Below, piece by piece: positions 7,582 to 17,370 of a stretch of DNA of 64,000 nucleotides. A model generated the notes under the pieces. It worked only from the letters and a program-made list of their open reading frames with translations, ran no database searches and was not told where the DNA came from. A program made the translations under genes and the position numbers. The DNA is from Pyrinomonadaceae bacterium (GTDB lineage: Bacteria > Acidobacteriota > Blastocatellia > Pyrinomonadales > Pyrinomonadaceae): assembly GCA_014380365.1 (NCBI GenBank), contig JACMJZ010000012.1, positions 186,001-250,000 of the forward strand, given 5' to 3'. Numbering within the stretch: position 1 is the first letter of the stretch; every line of letters begins with the position of its first letter.

Positions 7582-9291
7582 CTACTCTGTCTGGATGGTG
7601 ATTGCTATTTTCTGTTTATTGCGCACGATTTGAAAAGTGGAGGTTGGGCCGGCGTTGTTTAGCAGGCTCATCGGAACCGGGCGCGAGGTTACATGGTGAC
7701 CATTGATCGCCTCGATGACGTCTCCGGGTCGCAGTCCGGCTTCAAAGGCAGCCGTAGATGGTTCCACATCAACCACCAATAGTCCGCCGCTCGCTCCAAA
7801 GTGGACAGCTGCCTGCGGCTTAAGCGCAATGGTTTCGATCCCGCGAGAAATCAGAGTGCCTTGCCCAGGCCCTTTCGGTTTCTTTGGGCCAAACATCCTG
7901 AAACCAAAGTGAGGATCAGGGGACTCGCTCAGCTTGATCTCTAACGCTTCCGACAACAGCTTCTCTGGACGCGCCACCGTAAACTTAAATGAACTCCCCG
8001 GACCGGCGCCATCGAATGACCAGGTGAAGTCTTCGACATTTCTAACTTCGTCGTCGTTAACCCGAAGGATCACGTCACCGGGGCGCAGGTGCGCGAGAGC
8101 GGCCGGACTTCCGGGACTAACAGAGGTGAGCAGTATTCCCTCGCGCTTGCCGGCGAGGGCTCGGGCGCGATCAGCCTGCCAGCCTCCGCGCAGAATTCGT
8201 TCAAAGGACAGGGCTCCGATCGGCTCTCCCTGAATACCAAGCCACGGGCGCGGCACGCTGGCCTGTCGCTCAATCACTCGCTTGACCGCATTCCGCACCA
8301 GAGCAAGCGGCACAATGGTCGCCTCAGTGCCTTTGACGCCGTCAACGATCCCAAGAGTTTCACCTGCATCGTTGATCGCAATCCCACCCATGTTCGCCGG
8401 AGTCAACTTTGCCGACCTAATATGCACTCGGCGAACTGTTCCGGCCTGGGTGAGACTGACCTTGACCACCGTCGCTTCCGTTTCGCCGATGCGAACGTAC
8501 ATCCCTCCGTTAGCCTGTGGAGACGACTGGGAAGCAGGCTCCGGCCCAATTAAACGAAGGCGCTGGCCCACAGTGATCATTTCTTCTTTCTTCTCGACAG
8601 TCTCGGGAAGGCTGCTATTGGCTAAGGTGATCACCGAGAGCCCTGTCAGTCCGTCGAGTCCAACATAGCGAGCCACCAGCCGCTTCCCATCGCGCGTAAC
8701 AACTTTCAGATCCGCCGGCTGGAACATGCCGGCAAGTGCAGCAGAAGGTAGGCCGGAGATCGCCATCGGCGCCCTGGCTGTCGGCACGCCCTTCGGAACG
8801 GGCATGGTATTCACAGGCGGCGCGGGGGTCTTCCAGGTTTTGGGAGCCGCAGGCGCCTCAGGAAAATAAGGCAGCTGCATGCGCGGCAACTCCGCCTCGG
8901 CCTCCGGCAACCAGACAGCAATCGTGCGGCCGTCGTCCAGAGCGAGTCCGGCAATCACATTCGTGTGGATTTCATTCTCGATCTGAAAAGCCTTATCAAG
9001 CTTAGCAATAGCCGCGAGTTCGTCTGAACGGAGCAGCATTCGAAAGAGCTTCAGTCCGTTGAGCCCGTGCAAAATGGTAACAACCTGCGGAGCCGACGTT
9101 CCGTTCTGGATTACCAGCGGCCGGCGTACCGGGTTGACGCGAGTGAATTTCTTTTCCACCACTACCTTGGCAGGTTTCGGGGGCGCCGCAGCGGCAGGCG
9201 GCTGCCCTACTGTTTGCGCATTCACCTGAGCACAAAACACGCTGGACAGCATTAGCAGAACAAATAGACGAATTGTGATTTCTGTTCTCAT
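7582..9291 (-). CDS. Exported two-PDZ, HtrA-like protein lacking the catalytic serine
   Basis: ATG 9291 starts a typical Sec signal peptide (MRTEITIRLFVLLMLSSVFC, cleavage after AQVNAQ); the in-frame TTG at 9315 is less convincing. A Pro/Ala-rich linker around residues 135-160 leads to a region laid out like an S1C (HtrA/DegP) protease followed by two PDZ domains (about 355-460 and 510-569; AALAHLRPGDVILRVNDDEV and AGLRPGDVIEAINGHHV). Where HtrA proteins have GNSGGP, this one has PANMGGIAIND (Met301 at the serine position). I also see no TAAHV-type histidine motif. It is therefore probably a non-catalytic chaperone, sensor or scaffold in the periplasm. It lies 66 bp upstream of a sigma/anti-sigma pair in coordinate terms (downstream in transcription), which might link it to envelope stress control. 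Confidence 0.8.
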   Translation of the reverse strand: MRTEITIRLFVLLMLSSVFCAQVNAQTVGQPPAAAAPPKPAKVVVEKKFTRVNPVRRPLVIQNGTSAPQVVTILHGLNGLKLFRMLLRSDELAAIAKLDKAFQIENEIHTNVIAGLALDDGRTIAVWLPEAEAELPRMQLPYFPEAPAAPKTWKTPAPPVNTMPVPKGVPTARAPMAISGLPSAALAGMFQPADLKVVTRDGKRLVARYVGLDGLTGLSVITLANSSLPETVEKKEEMITVGQRLRLIGPEPASQSSPQANGGMYVRIGETEATVVKVSLTQAGTVRRVHIRSAKLTPANMGGIAINDAGETLGIVDGVKGTEATIVPLALVRNAVKRVIERQASVPRPWLGIQGEPIGALSFERILRGGWQADRARALAGKREGILLTSVSPGSPAALAHLRPGDVILRVNDDEVRNVEDFTWSFDGAGPGSSFKFTVARPEKLLSEALEIKLSESPDPHFGFRMFGPKKPKGPGQGTLISRGIETIALKPQAAVHFGASGGLLVVDVEPSTAAFEAGLRPGDVIEAINGHHVTSRPVPMSLLNNAGPTSTFQIVRNKQKIAITIQTE

Positions 9292-9345
9292 TTCTCGATC
9301 AATCTTCCTAATCAATACCTTGTTGTACCCAGCGACCCTGCTAAC

Positions 9346-9374
9346 GAGCCCTCCCTAACGGTCAGGCTACTGCC
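9346..9374. repeat. Family A repeat, single arm (copy 2)
   Basis: GAGCCCTCCCTAACGGTCAG followed by GCTACTGCC matches the right arm of the family A elements at 7457 and 55995. No left arm is recognisable upstream. It ends 6 bp from the stop codon of the anti-sigma gene. Confidence 0.6.
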
Positions 9375-9380
9375 ATTCTG

Positions 9381-10208
9381 TTACCAGGCTCCTCTGCTCG
9401 AGGCTAACAAAGGCGAAGGGTTTTGGGTCGCAACTCGCTGTGACCCAAAACTCACGCCCGGGACGGAAATCGTTTTCGAACTTCCTCGACCGTTGTCGAG
9501 CGAGACTTTCAATGCTTGAGTCGACGCGTCAATCGGAAACACTGAATGGTCCGCAGCAACCAGATCGTTGGGTTTCAAAACCTTTGCTGCGGTGCTGCTC
9601 ATGTCCCTGGTGCTTACACGGTTACCAACCGACGCTATCTGGTTTGACCTCAGGCCCGACCGGTTCGCACGCCTGTTGCTGCCACTTGTTCTCGAAGCCA
9701 GTGCATCATCCCTGTGTGCAGCTGCCGCAAGCGGCGGAGGGGGTCGATTCTCGTTGTCGGTAGCAGTCGCGGACGGCGGCATTGGACTCAGCGGCTGAGT
9801 TGAATCAACGTTCGCTCCGCTGCCAGAGGTGTTAGCTACGAACGAGTCGTTCGTTGCCGGACGCAAACTCAAAACTACAAGTGCTGAACCAATCAAAAAC
9901 AAAACCGTCGCGAAGGCTGTTGCGCGCAACCCGAACCGCAGGTTAGCGACTGTGAATCGCGATCCTGCGTTTCGCTTTTCGCTGGCGAGCCTTGCCCGCA
10001 GGCGAAACTCGAAGTCGTTAGGCGCGGCGACGGTACTGAGACTCGAGACTATCTGTCGCAGTTTTAACTGTTCGTCGTAAAACGTTTCACACTGACCGCA
10101 AGCTCTCAGGTGACCGCTTACAGTCGAACTCAGCGGTTCGGCCTGGTCTGCTTCTTCGATCTCGCGGCGTATGTCCCGACAACCAATGCTACTCACGTTC
10201 GTTTTCAT
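9381..10208 (-). CDS. Anti-sigma factor, zf-HC2 type (pair 1)
   Basis: The N-terminus has the zinc-binding anti-sigma pattern: Cys10 (IGCRDIRREI) and then HLRACGQCETF (HxxxCxxC). One hydrophobic segment follows at about residues 92-113 (ATAFATVLFLIGSALVVLSL), then a long Ser/Thr/Asn-rich extracytoplasmic region with no known domain. This is the layout of a membrane-bound anti-sigma factor that sequesters its ECF sigma until a signal arrives. GAGGA lies just upstream of the ATG, and the gene starts 19 bp after the stop of the sigma gene at 10228-10869, so the two are almost certainly co-expressed. The sensed signal cannot be read from the sequence. Confidence 0.85.
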   Translation of the reverse strand: MKTNVSSIGCRDIRREIEEADQAEPLSSTVSGHLRACGQCETFYDEQLKLRQIVSSLSTVAAPNDFEFRLRARLASEKRNAGSRFTVANLRFGLRATAFATVLFLIGSALVVLSLRPATNDSFVANTSGSGANVDSTQPLSPMPPSATATDNENRPPPPLAAAAHRDDALASRTSGSNRRANRSGLRSNQIASVGNRVSTRDMSSTAAKVLKPNDLVAADHSVFPIDASTQALKVSLDNGRGSSKTISVPGVSFGSQRVATQNPSPLLASSRGAW

Positions 10209-10227
10209 ATATTCCTCAATAACTCTT

Positions 10228-10869
10228 CTAAAGATACGCGGTCATCTTCTCGCGCAAAAAACCTCGCGCACGGCTGATCCTCGATTTCACTGTTCCTTCG
10301 CTCGTTTGCAGGATGCGCGAAATGTCGTCATAACTTCTGCCTTCAACGTCCCGCAGGATCAGAGGCGCTCGGTACTTTTCGGGCAGCGTGGCGATAGCTC
10401 GTTGCACAGCGTTGCGCCGCTCTGCGTCAACCAGTTCCGTATCTACCAGCGGCCGACTGTCAGCGGGGTTGAACTCCTGCGCTTCGCCCCCATCCTTGGA
10501 CTGAAAGAATCCGGTCAGGGATACCAGCCGGCGCCGCTTCCGCTTTCGCAGTTCACTAATCGCCAGGTTGGTGGCGATCCGGTAAATGTACGTTGAAAAA
10601 GCGTACGTGGTCTGATACCGGTCCGCTGCCCGGTAAACTCTCACGAAAGTCTCCTGTGCCAGGTCTACAGCGCCGTCGTAATCGTTAGTCATACGATAGA
10701 TGTAATTCGTGATCGGATTACGATAGCGGCTCACCAATTCCGCAAACGCATCCTCGTCACCAATCCGCGTTGCCTCGATCAGTGCATGATCTGAGGCGGA
10801 ATCCGCAACCAGTTCGCGCCGCACCGCTGCGGCGAAAGTGAAATCACTAATCGTGGTAATAGTATCCAT
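10228..10869 (-). CDS. ECF RNA polymerase sigma factor (pair 1)
   Basis: This is a 213-aa sigma-70 family protein of group IV. Region 2 covers about residues 27-110, with the core-binding/-10 melting block DLAQETFVRVYRAADRYQ and then YIYRIATNLAISELRKRKRRR. Region 4 covers about 145-205, with the helix-turn-helix LRDVEGRSYDDISRILQTSE and GTVKSRISRARGFLREKM. There is no region 1.1 or 3. The immediately downstream anti-sigma gene indicates the usual sequestration control. Upstream on the minus strand a TATAAT-like hexamer (plus-strand bases 10953-10958) is present, but no convincing -35 partner is visible, so the promoter is not annotated. The regulon is unknown. Confidence 0.94.
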   Translation of the reverse strand: MDTITTISDFTFAAAVRRELVADSASDHALIEATRIGDEDAFAELVSRYRNPITNYIYRMTNDYDGAVDLAQETFVRVYRAADRYQTTYAFSTYIYRIATNLAISELRKRKRRRLVSLTGFFQSKDGGEAQEFNPADSRPLVDTELVDAERRNAVQRAIATLPEKYRAPLILRDVEGRSYDDISRILQTSEGTVKSRISRARGFLREKMTAYL

Positions 10870-11030
10870 CAGGGCAGGTAGGCTCTCACGCGCTGACGTT
10901 TCCTTCGGTTTTGAGACTGCTCTTCGCGACTCTCGGATCCGGTCGTTCGCCCATTATAACCCCGACAGATTGACCGCCCGCTGCTTATACACGCCCGACC
11001 GGGCTGTAGGTTCCGAAAACGACGATCTGA

Positions 11031-11099
11031 GGTTTGGAGTACCGCCTTTAGGCGGGCTTTACCGCGTCTAAGCCTAACTCCCGCCTGAGGTGGTACCCC
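11031..11099. repeat. Palindromic intergenic repeat, family B (copy 1)
   Basis: The left arm GGTTTGGAGTACCGCCTTTA followed by GGCGGG (11031-11056) is mirrored by CCCGCCTGAGGTGGTACCCC (11080-11099). The same arm sequence occurs in inverted orientation at 42708-42734. It is the main content of the 311-bp gap 10870-11180, together with the terminator hairpin just after it. Confidence 0.7.
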
Positions 11100-11109
11100 T
11101 AACTAAAGC

Positions 11110-11135
11110 AAATGGCGGCACAGATGCCGCCATTT
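11110..11135 (-). terminator. Hairpin terminator for the 11181-12101 gene
   Basis: A perfect 11-bp stem (AAATGGCGGCA and its complement) with a 4-base loop lies 45 bp past the stop of the minus-strand gene. T-rich sequence follows the stem on the minus strand, though the run is short and interrupted. The stem is symmetric and could act on both strands. Confidence 0.55.
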
Positions 11136-11180
11136 TCAGTTCGAGTCTCTCGTGTAATTCGAGGGCTAGTCGCCGTCGGC

Positions 11181-12101
11181 TTATGCCTCAGGGCTGGGAC
11201 TCTTGAAAATACCGTCATCGATCTTGACGCCGTAAGTGATGGTAAGAATCCGCATTTCCTGCGTCTGCCTTCCTTCTTCCAGGAGTACGGTTCTGTACGG
11301 GACGCGCGTGCTCTGCACAAATCGATAGTCCAAAAACTTCCGGGTGTACTTCACAGGTGGCGCTCCACTGCCGGGAGACTCCTCATACTCCAGCCAAAGG
11401 ACTTGAAATGATCTCGCGCTTACGTAGTAGCGGGTCGATTGCTTGTCTTTGTCCACCAGGTCGAGAACGAAAAGGTCAAGCCCTTTCTGTTTTTCGCGCC
11501 CGACGAGATTTAGCTTTGAGCCGTTCTCCTGGTATCGCAAGAGCGAATCAATACTGTGCCGGTGCTGAGAACGAAAGGTGCTCGCGGCATCCTCTCTGGG
11601 CACAAAAGACGAGCCATTAATTAATCCCCATAACCGGCCCTCACCGTAGATTAACGAATACTCCAGCGAAGGTGTCTTCTGATCCAGCCGCACCTTGTCT
11701 TTCTCTGCGTTTTCGCCACGCACAAACCGGCGTTCATACGACGACTCCTCACTCTTGCCGTCAGCCGTAAACCGGGTAAGCCGTCCGCGCTCAATCCCGT
11801 TCCGGCGGATCTGTGCCAGCACCGGACGCGAACCGTAGGCAATGATGGTTACTTCAGCGACCTGTTCCGCCGTGAAACTGTTCTTATCAACCTTGACTGG
11901 CTTCTGACTCGTCGGAGTTGGCGTGCTCTGAGGAGTTGCCGCCGGCTGTGCCTGCTGAGCAGATGCGGGATCGAGACCAACAAAGTTTGAGCCGGACAAG
12001 AGCGCCAGGAAGAAAGCGAGGGCTATAAATAAACGAAGCAAGAAATTAGTTCTCCTCGGGAGCGTTCTGACATTTTGAGATGAAAAGCGGTTACCCACCA
12101 T
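11181..12101 (-). CDS. Exported protein, possibly LolA/LolB-like fold
   Basis: ATG 12101 is preferred; a longer open frame reaches 12248, but its extra 49 residues are unlike a protein N-terminus. The chosen start gives a basic n-region, a hydrophobic stretch (FLLRLFIALAFFLALLSG) and an Ala-rich cleavage region (ASAQQ), then a Pro/Thr-rich linker. The mature part has a run of beta strands (YERRFVRGENAEKDKVRL, KLNLVGREKQKGLDLFVLDL, STRYYVSARSFQVLWLEY), each about as long as those in outer-membrane lipoprotein-sorting (LolA/LolB-like) domains. It ends with LTITYGVKIDDGIFKSP, also common in that group. No lipobox is seen. The function is unknown and the fold assignment is a guess from strand pattern. 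Confidence 0.65.
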   Translation of the reverse strand: MVGNRFSSQNVRTLPRRTNFLLRLFIALAFFLALLSGSNFVGLDPASAQQAQPAATPQSTPTPTSQKPVKVDKNSFTAEQVAEVTIIAYGSRPVLAQIRRNGIERGRLTRFTADGKSEESSYERRFVRGENAEKDKVRLDQKTPSLEYSLIYGEGRLWGLINGSSFVPREDAASTFRSQHRHSIDSLLRYQENGSKLNLVGREKQKGLDLFVLDLVDKDKQSTRYYVSARSFQVLWLEYEESPGSGAPPVKYTRKFLDYRFVQSTRVPYRTVLLEEGRQTQEMRILTITYGVKIDDGIFKSPSPEA

Positions 12102-12350
12102 CGAGCGCGCGAATTGTAACATACGGGCGACTAAACACGCGTTTTGGGAAAGTGCTTGAATTGATGCGATCCATCCAGTAGCAGATGCCCGCGATGCGGT
12201 TGAATCGCAAGCTCCAGCGTGTACTCCGAACCTTTTAAGCGTGCTCAAATGCGGTTACAAGCCCCCTGTGACTAATCCAAACTCACGTGATATTCTTTGT
12301 CTACGCATTCATCTCAATAGGTATTTTTCCGAAAGAAGGATAGGTGGACT

Positions 12351-13544
<1,194 letters not shown>

Positions 13545-13565
13545 GCCTTCGGCATTGCTAATAAG

Positions 13566-13598
13566 AAAAGGTAGGGGAGTTCGCTCCTCTACCTTTTT
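13566..13598. terminator. Bidirectional rho-independent terminator
   Basis: A 10-bp stem (GGTAGGGGAG/CTCCTCTACC, one G-T pair) with a TTCG loop is followed by TTTTT on the plus strand and preceded by GAAAA, so it has a T-run in both directions. It lies between the convergent genes ending at 13544 and 13621. Confidence 0.92.
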
Positions 13599-13620
13599 CA
13601 TTTCCTGGTTGATTAGATTA

Positions 13621-15138
13621 CTAAGCTGAACCTTCCAATCGCGGTCTGCGTCTCGTGGCCAGAAGCTTCATGGCGAACAGGCTGGAAATCCAGGCTACCA
13701 ATGATGAGGAAGCCAGTGACCAGCAAATCCCGGCGATTGACGACTCCACGTAAGGAGCAAGAAGAGCGACCAGAATACTCGCGTTGGTGACTCGCGCCGC
13801 CAGCCGCCGCACGCGCAGGGCATGCTGCAACCAGTTTATCCGGCGAAGCTCGATAGAGAGGAAATCATCATCGTCGTTGAGCGAAGCATAATAGTCCGCT
13901 TCCCGCCGGGCATACGCAGCCAGCGCTTTCTCCGACGAGGCGCGCGCAGCCTCTCGATACTGATGAATCACATGAGCGAGTTTTCCATCGCGCAAGGCCA
14001 GGTTTGCCAGACCCATCCGCGATCGGAAATTTCCCGACTCCAAATCTATTGCTTTCTGAAAACTACGCTGGGCCCTGGTGGTTTCGCCCCACTCGAGAAA
14101 ACTCTCACCGATCAAAGCGAGCAGGCCGGATTCATTTCCCGCGCGCATTTCCGAAAGACGCAACGCGGCGCGCGCTCTCGACAAGAGTTTGGCGTCGCTC
14201 AAACTACTTGCCTGCGAACGAAGTAAACGAGCGAAGTCGAAAATCATTCGCCCATCGCCCGGACTGATGACCAAAGCGCGCCGAAAAGCTTCCCGCGCTT
14301 GATTCAATCGTCCGGCAACTCTCAGTTTGTTGCCCAGCGCACCCAGCAATACCGCTCGCTCGCTGTCCAGCGTGGAGGTTGCTTCTGGCACGCCGTCAGC
14401 CACTTTGCCTTCACTTCCCTTGCCAGGCTTTTGCTTGTTTCTGCCAAGCTTGAAGTTCAGCGTGGCTTCGTCAAGCACATCCACGGAGGCCAGGTGTAAG
14501 CCTGCGACTTCCCGGTTCAGTACTTTTGGATCGCGAAGGTAGTCGCGCAGTTCCAACGTCCGAAGATCGAGCTTGTCCTGGTGGAGTCGCGGCAACAACT
14601 GGCTGATCATCTCGCGGTAGCTCCGGCCGCCCGAGGCAAAAGTAAACTCGGTATTCCTGCCGGTCACTTGAGTTCGATAGCGGTAACGCACCCGGCCACG
14701 GCGTCTGAGAGTGCGCAGCGCCTGGGTGTCTACCCTTTCGAAGTCTTCGATGCGGAGTTGTTTTTGCCGCCCGGCGATCAGTCGCTGGATGAAGGGCGCG
14801 GGACCACGTCGACTTATAGTTCGTCCATCGAATTCAATTCGATCTGTGAACGCCAGCACGGGAATTACGAGCCACGCCAGACCCAGCGCAGCGAGGGCCA
14901 TTATGTCCTGCTCCGATCTCAGCAGCAGTGCAGAGCTAAAGGTGAGTACGCTGGCGGCAGCCAAATAGGAACCGGGCGACACTCGTACGCTGGCCAGGCG
15001 CCGGCCTTCGCGTGGTTGTTCCCTTTCTCTCGCCACCTCAGTGAGCGCTCTCAGGGTTTGGTCCGTATCGTTCATGAATGTGAATCGCGCGCCGTGCAGT
15101 CTCCCTGGATATTTAGATTCATTGGACCGGACACTCAA
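13621..15138 (-). CDS. Membrane protein with TPR repeats
   Basis: Two hydrophobic helices lie near the N-terminus (about residues 57-98, SYLAAASVLTFSSALLL and ALAALGLAWLVIPVLAF). A basic region follows (TLRRRGRVRYRYRTQ) and resembles a PH-like or YdbT-like beta barrel. TPR-like repeats then occupy about residues 270-430 (NQAREAFRRALVISPGDGRM, TRAQRSFQKAIDLESGNFRS), with further hydrophobic segments near 450-490. The TTG at 15138 overlaps the preceding stop by 20 bp; the ATG at 15075 is an alternative 21 codons in. It is the third gene of the minus-strand unit 17082-13621. Function unknown; TPRs suggest protein-protein contact at the inner membrane. Confidence 0.72.
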   Translation of the reverse strand: MSVRSNESKYPGRLHGARFTFMNDTDQTLRALTEVAREREQPREGRRLASVRVSPGSYLAAASVLTFSSALLLRSEQDIMALAALGLAWLVIPVLAFTDRIEFDGRTISRRGPAPFIQRLIAGRQKQLRIEDFERVDTQALRTLRRRGRVRYRYRTQVTGRNTEFTFASGGRSYREMISQLLPRLHQDKLDLRTLELRDYLRDPKVLNREVAGLHLASVDVLDEATLNFKLGRNKQKPGKGSEGKVADGVPEATSTLDSERAVLLGALGNKLRVAGRLNQAREAFRRALVISPGDGRMIFDFARLLRSQASSLSDAKLLSRARAALRLSEMRAGNESGLLALIGESFLEWGETTRAQRSFQKAIDLESGNFRSRMGLANLALRDGKLAHVIHQYREAARASSEKALAAYARREADYYASLNDDDDFLSIELRRINWLQHALRVRRLAARVTNASILVALLAPYVESSIAGICWSLASSSLVAWISSLFAMKLLATRRRPRLEGSA

Positions 15139-16252
15139 CGGGCACTTCCAGGGAGAATGTACCTCTGCCGCGTCCAGGTTCAGTGTAACGTAAGTCGGCC
15201 AACTGTACGAGACTCTGCGTTATGCAATCGGCGCCGACAACGTTGACCACTGGGAATCTTGCAAACTCAAGGAAAACCTGTGACCGCGGGTCGCGTGTTG
15301 CGTTTGCCAACGCCGCAGCGTCGCGGCCCATTGGTTTTTCAAAGCGTACCAGATTTGCGCGGTCTCGGTCTCCGCCTGAGAGTTTCAAATTGAATCGATA
15401 CGTTGCTCGATCAGTCTCCACCACAGACAGCCACTGGAGAGGATTGGCAAGTGTCGGCATGGCTGCGACCTTGATAGCTTGCTCGGAGTTTTCTTTCGCG
15501 ATGCTTGCAGCCTCAAGTTCCGTTTGGCGGAGAGCGATGGCATGAATGCCAAACAGAGCACCGATATAGATAACTATTGCGCATAGGGCGGCCAGGGGTA
15601 TCTTCGGTCCCCAACGCTTTCCCACATCCAGTTTGAAAAGGACAACTAACAGGATCACAGCGGCTGTCCAAAAAATGCGAAGCGGCGTGGGATTCCCGAG
15701 ACCTCCCGGAACAGCGGGACCAAATAAGACAAGGAAGCTGGTGGCGGCGGCAATCACAAGCCAGACGGCGCCCTGCAGCCGGGTCCTGGCTGTCAGAAGA
15801 AACGCCGAGCCGCCCAGCGCCAGCCACAAGAACGGATCGATAATGAAAACCATATCGCCATAGGACCAACCGGAATCCCACGGCAGCAGAAAGCGCACTC
15901 CGTAGTTGTTAGTCCAATCCATCAAGGGATGTGTGGCGCTGACTAGAACAGATGCGATGAGCAGGCCGCGCAGTTTTATCCTTCGCGGTCGGTTGCGAAA
16001 GCGCGCGAGCAGCCAATCGACCAGGTAGAAAACCAGTGGCAACGCGAGTGCAAGAACTAGTGTGCCGGCAATTGAATGCGTAATCCCACGGTGTTGGTGA
16101 AGATAGGTCCAGCGGCCACCAAGCAGCGAGACGATGTCGGCGTCAGGCGCGTTGGCCGCGAGAAGGCAAAGAGTCGTAGTTCCCGGCGAAAGTTTCTCCA
16201 GACCGGCTTTCGAGGCAGCCAGACCGATGAGCGAATGGGTGAGATTGTCCAA
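15119..16252 (-). CDS. YdjM/DUF457-type membrane-bound metal-dependent hydrolase
   Basis: The N-terminus MDNLTHSLIGLAASKAGLEK is the signature opening of the inner-membrane YdjM/YbcI (DUF457) family, so the TTG at 16252 is accepted as start although it has no ribosome site. Family metal-site residues are visible in LAANAPDADIV and HQHRGITHSIAGT. Several membrane helices follow, including FLLTARTRLQGAVWLVIAAA and the stretch through AAVILLVVLFKL. The last ~100 residues after ALRQTELEAASIAKEN form an extramembrane domain. Members are annotated as putative hydrolases; no substrate is established that I know of. The next gene starts 14 bp upstream of it in the same direction. Confidence 0.82.
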   Translation of the reverse strand: MDNLTHSLIGLAASKAGLEKLSPGTTTLCLLAANAPDADIVSLLGGRWTYLHQHRGITHSIAGTLVLALALPLVFYLVDWLLARFRNRPRRIKLRGLLIASVLVSATHPLMDWTNNYGVRFLLPWDSGWSYGDMVFIIDPFLWLALGGSAFLLTARTRLQGAVWLVIAAATSFLVLFGPAVPGGLGNPTPLRIFWTAAVILLVVLFKLDVGKRWGPKIPLAALCAIVIYIGALFGIHAIALRQTELEAASIAKENSEQAIKVAAMPTLANPLQWLSVVETDRATYRFNLKLSGGDRDRANLVRFEKPMGRDAAALANATRDPRSQVFLEFARFPVVNVVGADCITQSLVQLADLRYTEPGRGRGTFSLEVPVECPVQ

Positions 16253-16266
16253 TGTCTAAATCTGGA

Positions 16267-17082
16267 TCAGAAGGGAAGATTTCCGCCGGGCGCCTCAGGA
16301 GTTAGTTTAGCGTAGCGATCAGGATCCACCTTTTGCAGTTTCTCGGTCGCGTCGCGTGCAGCCGCCGACAGCGGTAATGGAGTTCCATCAGTATCCTTCG
16401 CCTTGCGCGCGCCGTCGACAATATTGAATAAGAGGTCCGCAGCTTCTTGCTTCTTGCCTTGCTTCTCATAAACTCCGGCAAGCCGCAGGTTGGCCGTATC
16501 GACGGTCACAACAGTCGCGTTTTGTGCCGCGAGTTCAGAATAGAGTTTAACCGCCTCATCAAACTTTCCATCTGCTTCCATTGCCTGCGCGAGAGCAAAC
16601 TTCGCCAGCGTTGCGGCCTCGACTATGCTGCTCTTGCTCACTTCAGCGAGCTCAGCCATGGCCTTGGTGCGATCAATAGCAAGCCGGTTTGTGCCGATGA
16701 AGTAGCGAGCTTCGGTCCGGTAAGGATCGCCATATTTCGCGGCGACTTTTTCAAACTCCTCAATCGACTTTTGGGCTCTTTCCTGCTCGCTTGAAAACTT
16801 CGGGGCGCTTGGATCGGCCGCGCCAGGGTCACCGGCCAACGGCGTGGACGCAATGGCGATCGCTCGTCCCATCGCACGTTGGGCCTCGTCGGCCTTGCGG
16901 TTACTCCACCTCACCCAAAGTGCGACAAGCAGTGCCAACACAACCAGGCCAACGAGTCCGTAAAGTATCGTCCTGCCCTTGCCTTCAAGCTTATTGCCTA
17001 AACGGTCAAAGAGTACTCCTGCGGTATCACGGAATTTGTCGTGCTGAAGTTCGCGCGCGCGCTTCTTGTTGTATTTCGCCAC
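16267..17082 (-). CDS. YfgM-like membrane-anchored TPR protein
   Basis: A short basic N-terminus (KYNKKRARELQHDKFRD) precedes a single membrane helix at about residues 40-61 (ILYGLVGLVVLALLVALWVR). A periplasmic helical domain follows with TPR-like units (IEEFEKVAAKYGDPYRTEAR, KFDEAVKLYSELAAQN). This is the layout of YfgM/TPR_21 proteins, which in E. coli associate with the Sec translocon and periplasmic chaperones. The start is GTG at 17082 with GAGAAAG upstream. It is first in the minus-strand unit with the DUF457 and TPR membrane proteins. Assignment to YfgM itself is by architecture only. Confidence 0.75.
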   Translation of the reverse strand: MAKYNKKRARELQHDKFRDTAGVLFDRLGNKLEGKGRTILYGLVGLVVLALLVALWVRWSNRKADEAQRAMGRAIAIASTPLAGDPGAADPSAPKFSSEQERAQKSIEEFEKVAAKYGDPYRTEARYFIGTNRLAIDRTKAMAELAEVSKSSIVEAATLAKFALAQAMEADGKFDEAVKLYSELAAQNATVVTVDTANLRLAGVYEKQGKKQEAADLLFNIVDGARKAKDTDGTPLPLSAAARDATEKLQKVDPDRYAKLTPEAPGGNLPF

Positions 17083-17275
17083 GTTGTGCTTTCTCGCAAG
17101 TTCAGATGGTGAACTGCGTTCATCGAAGGTGTATGATTCGCAAAAGAGTAACTCTAGTGGGTGGTCGGAAAACTTGTCAAGCAGGGTCTTTGTCTCATTT
17201 TATATCGTAATCGACGTGTAGGAAGCCGATTGGTCGCCCAGCGACATCTAATTCACGGACATGAGAATTGAAGCG

Positions 17276-17304
17276 GGAACAAATCATCAGCGGCCGGAGT
17301 CTAA
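17276..17304 (+). promoter_or_regulatory. Candidate ECF-type promoter for sigma gene 2
   Basis: GGAAC at 17276-17280 and GTCTAA at 17299-17304, separated by 18 bp, resemble the GGAAC/GTC pattern of autoregulated ECF promoters. The sigma gene starts 67 bp downstream. The rest of 17083-17370 shows no feature I can support. Confidence 0.4.
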
Positions 17305-17370
17305 GACCGCGATTGTCCGGAAAGGGCATGAGGCCTTAGTCAATCCAGTTCCTACCCCAGGGGGTAACGC

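Noticed and set aside
12102-12248. 49-residue N-terminal extension of the exported protein
   Set aside because: It would place the signal peptide far inside the protein; the ATG at 12101 gives a normal one.
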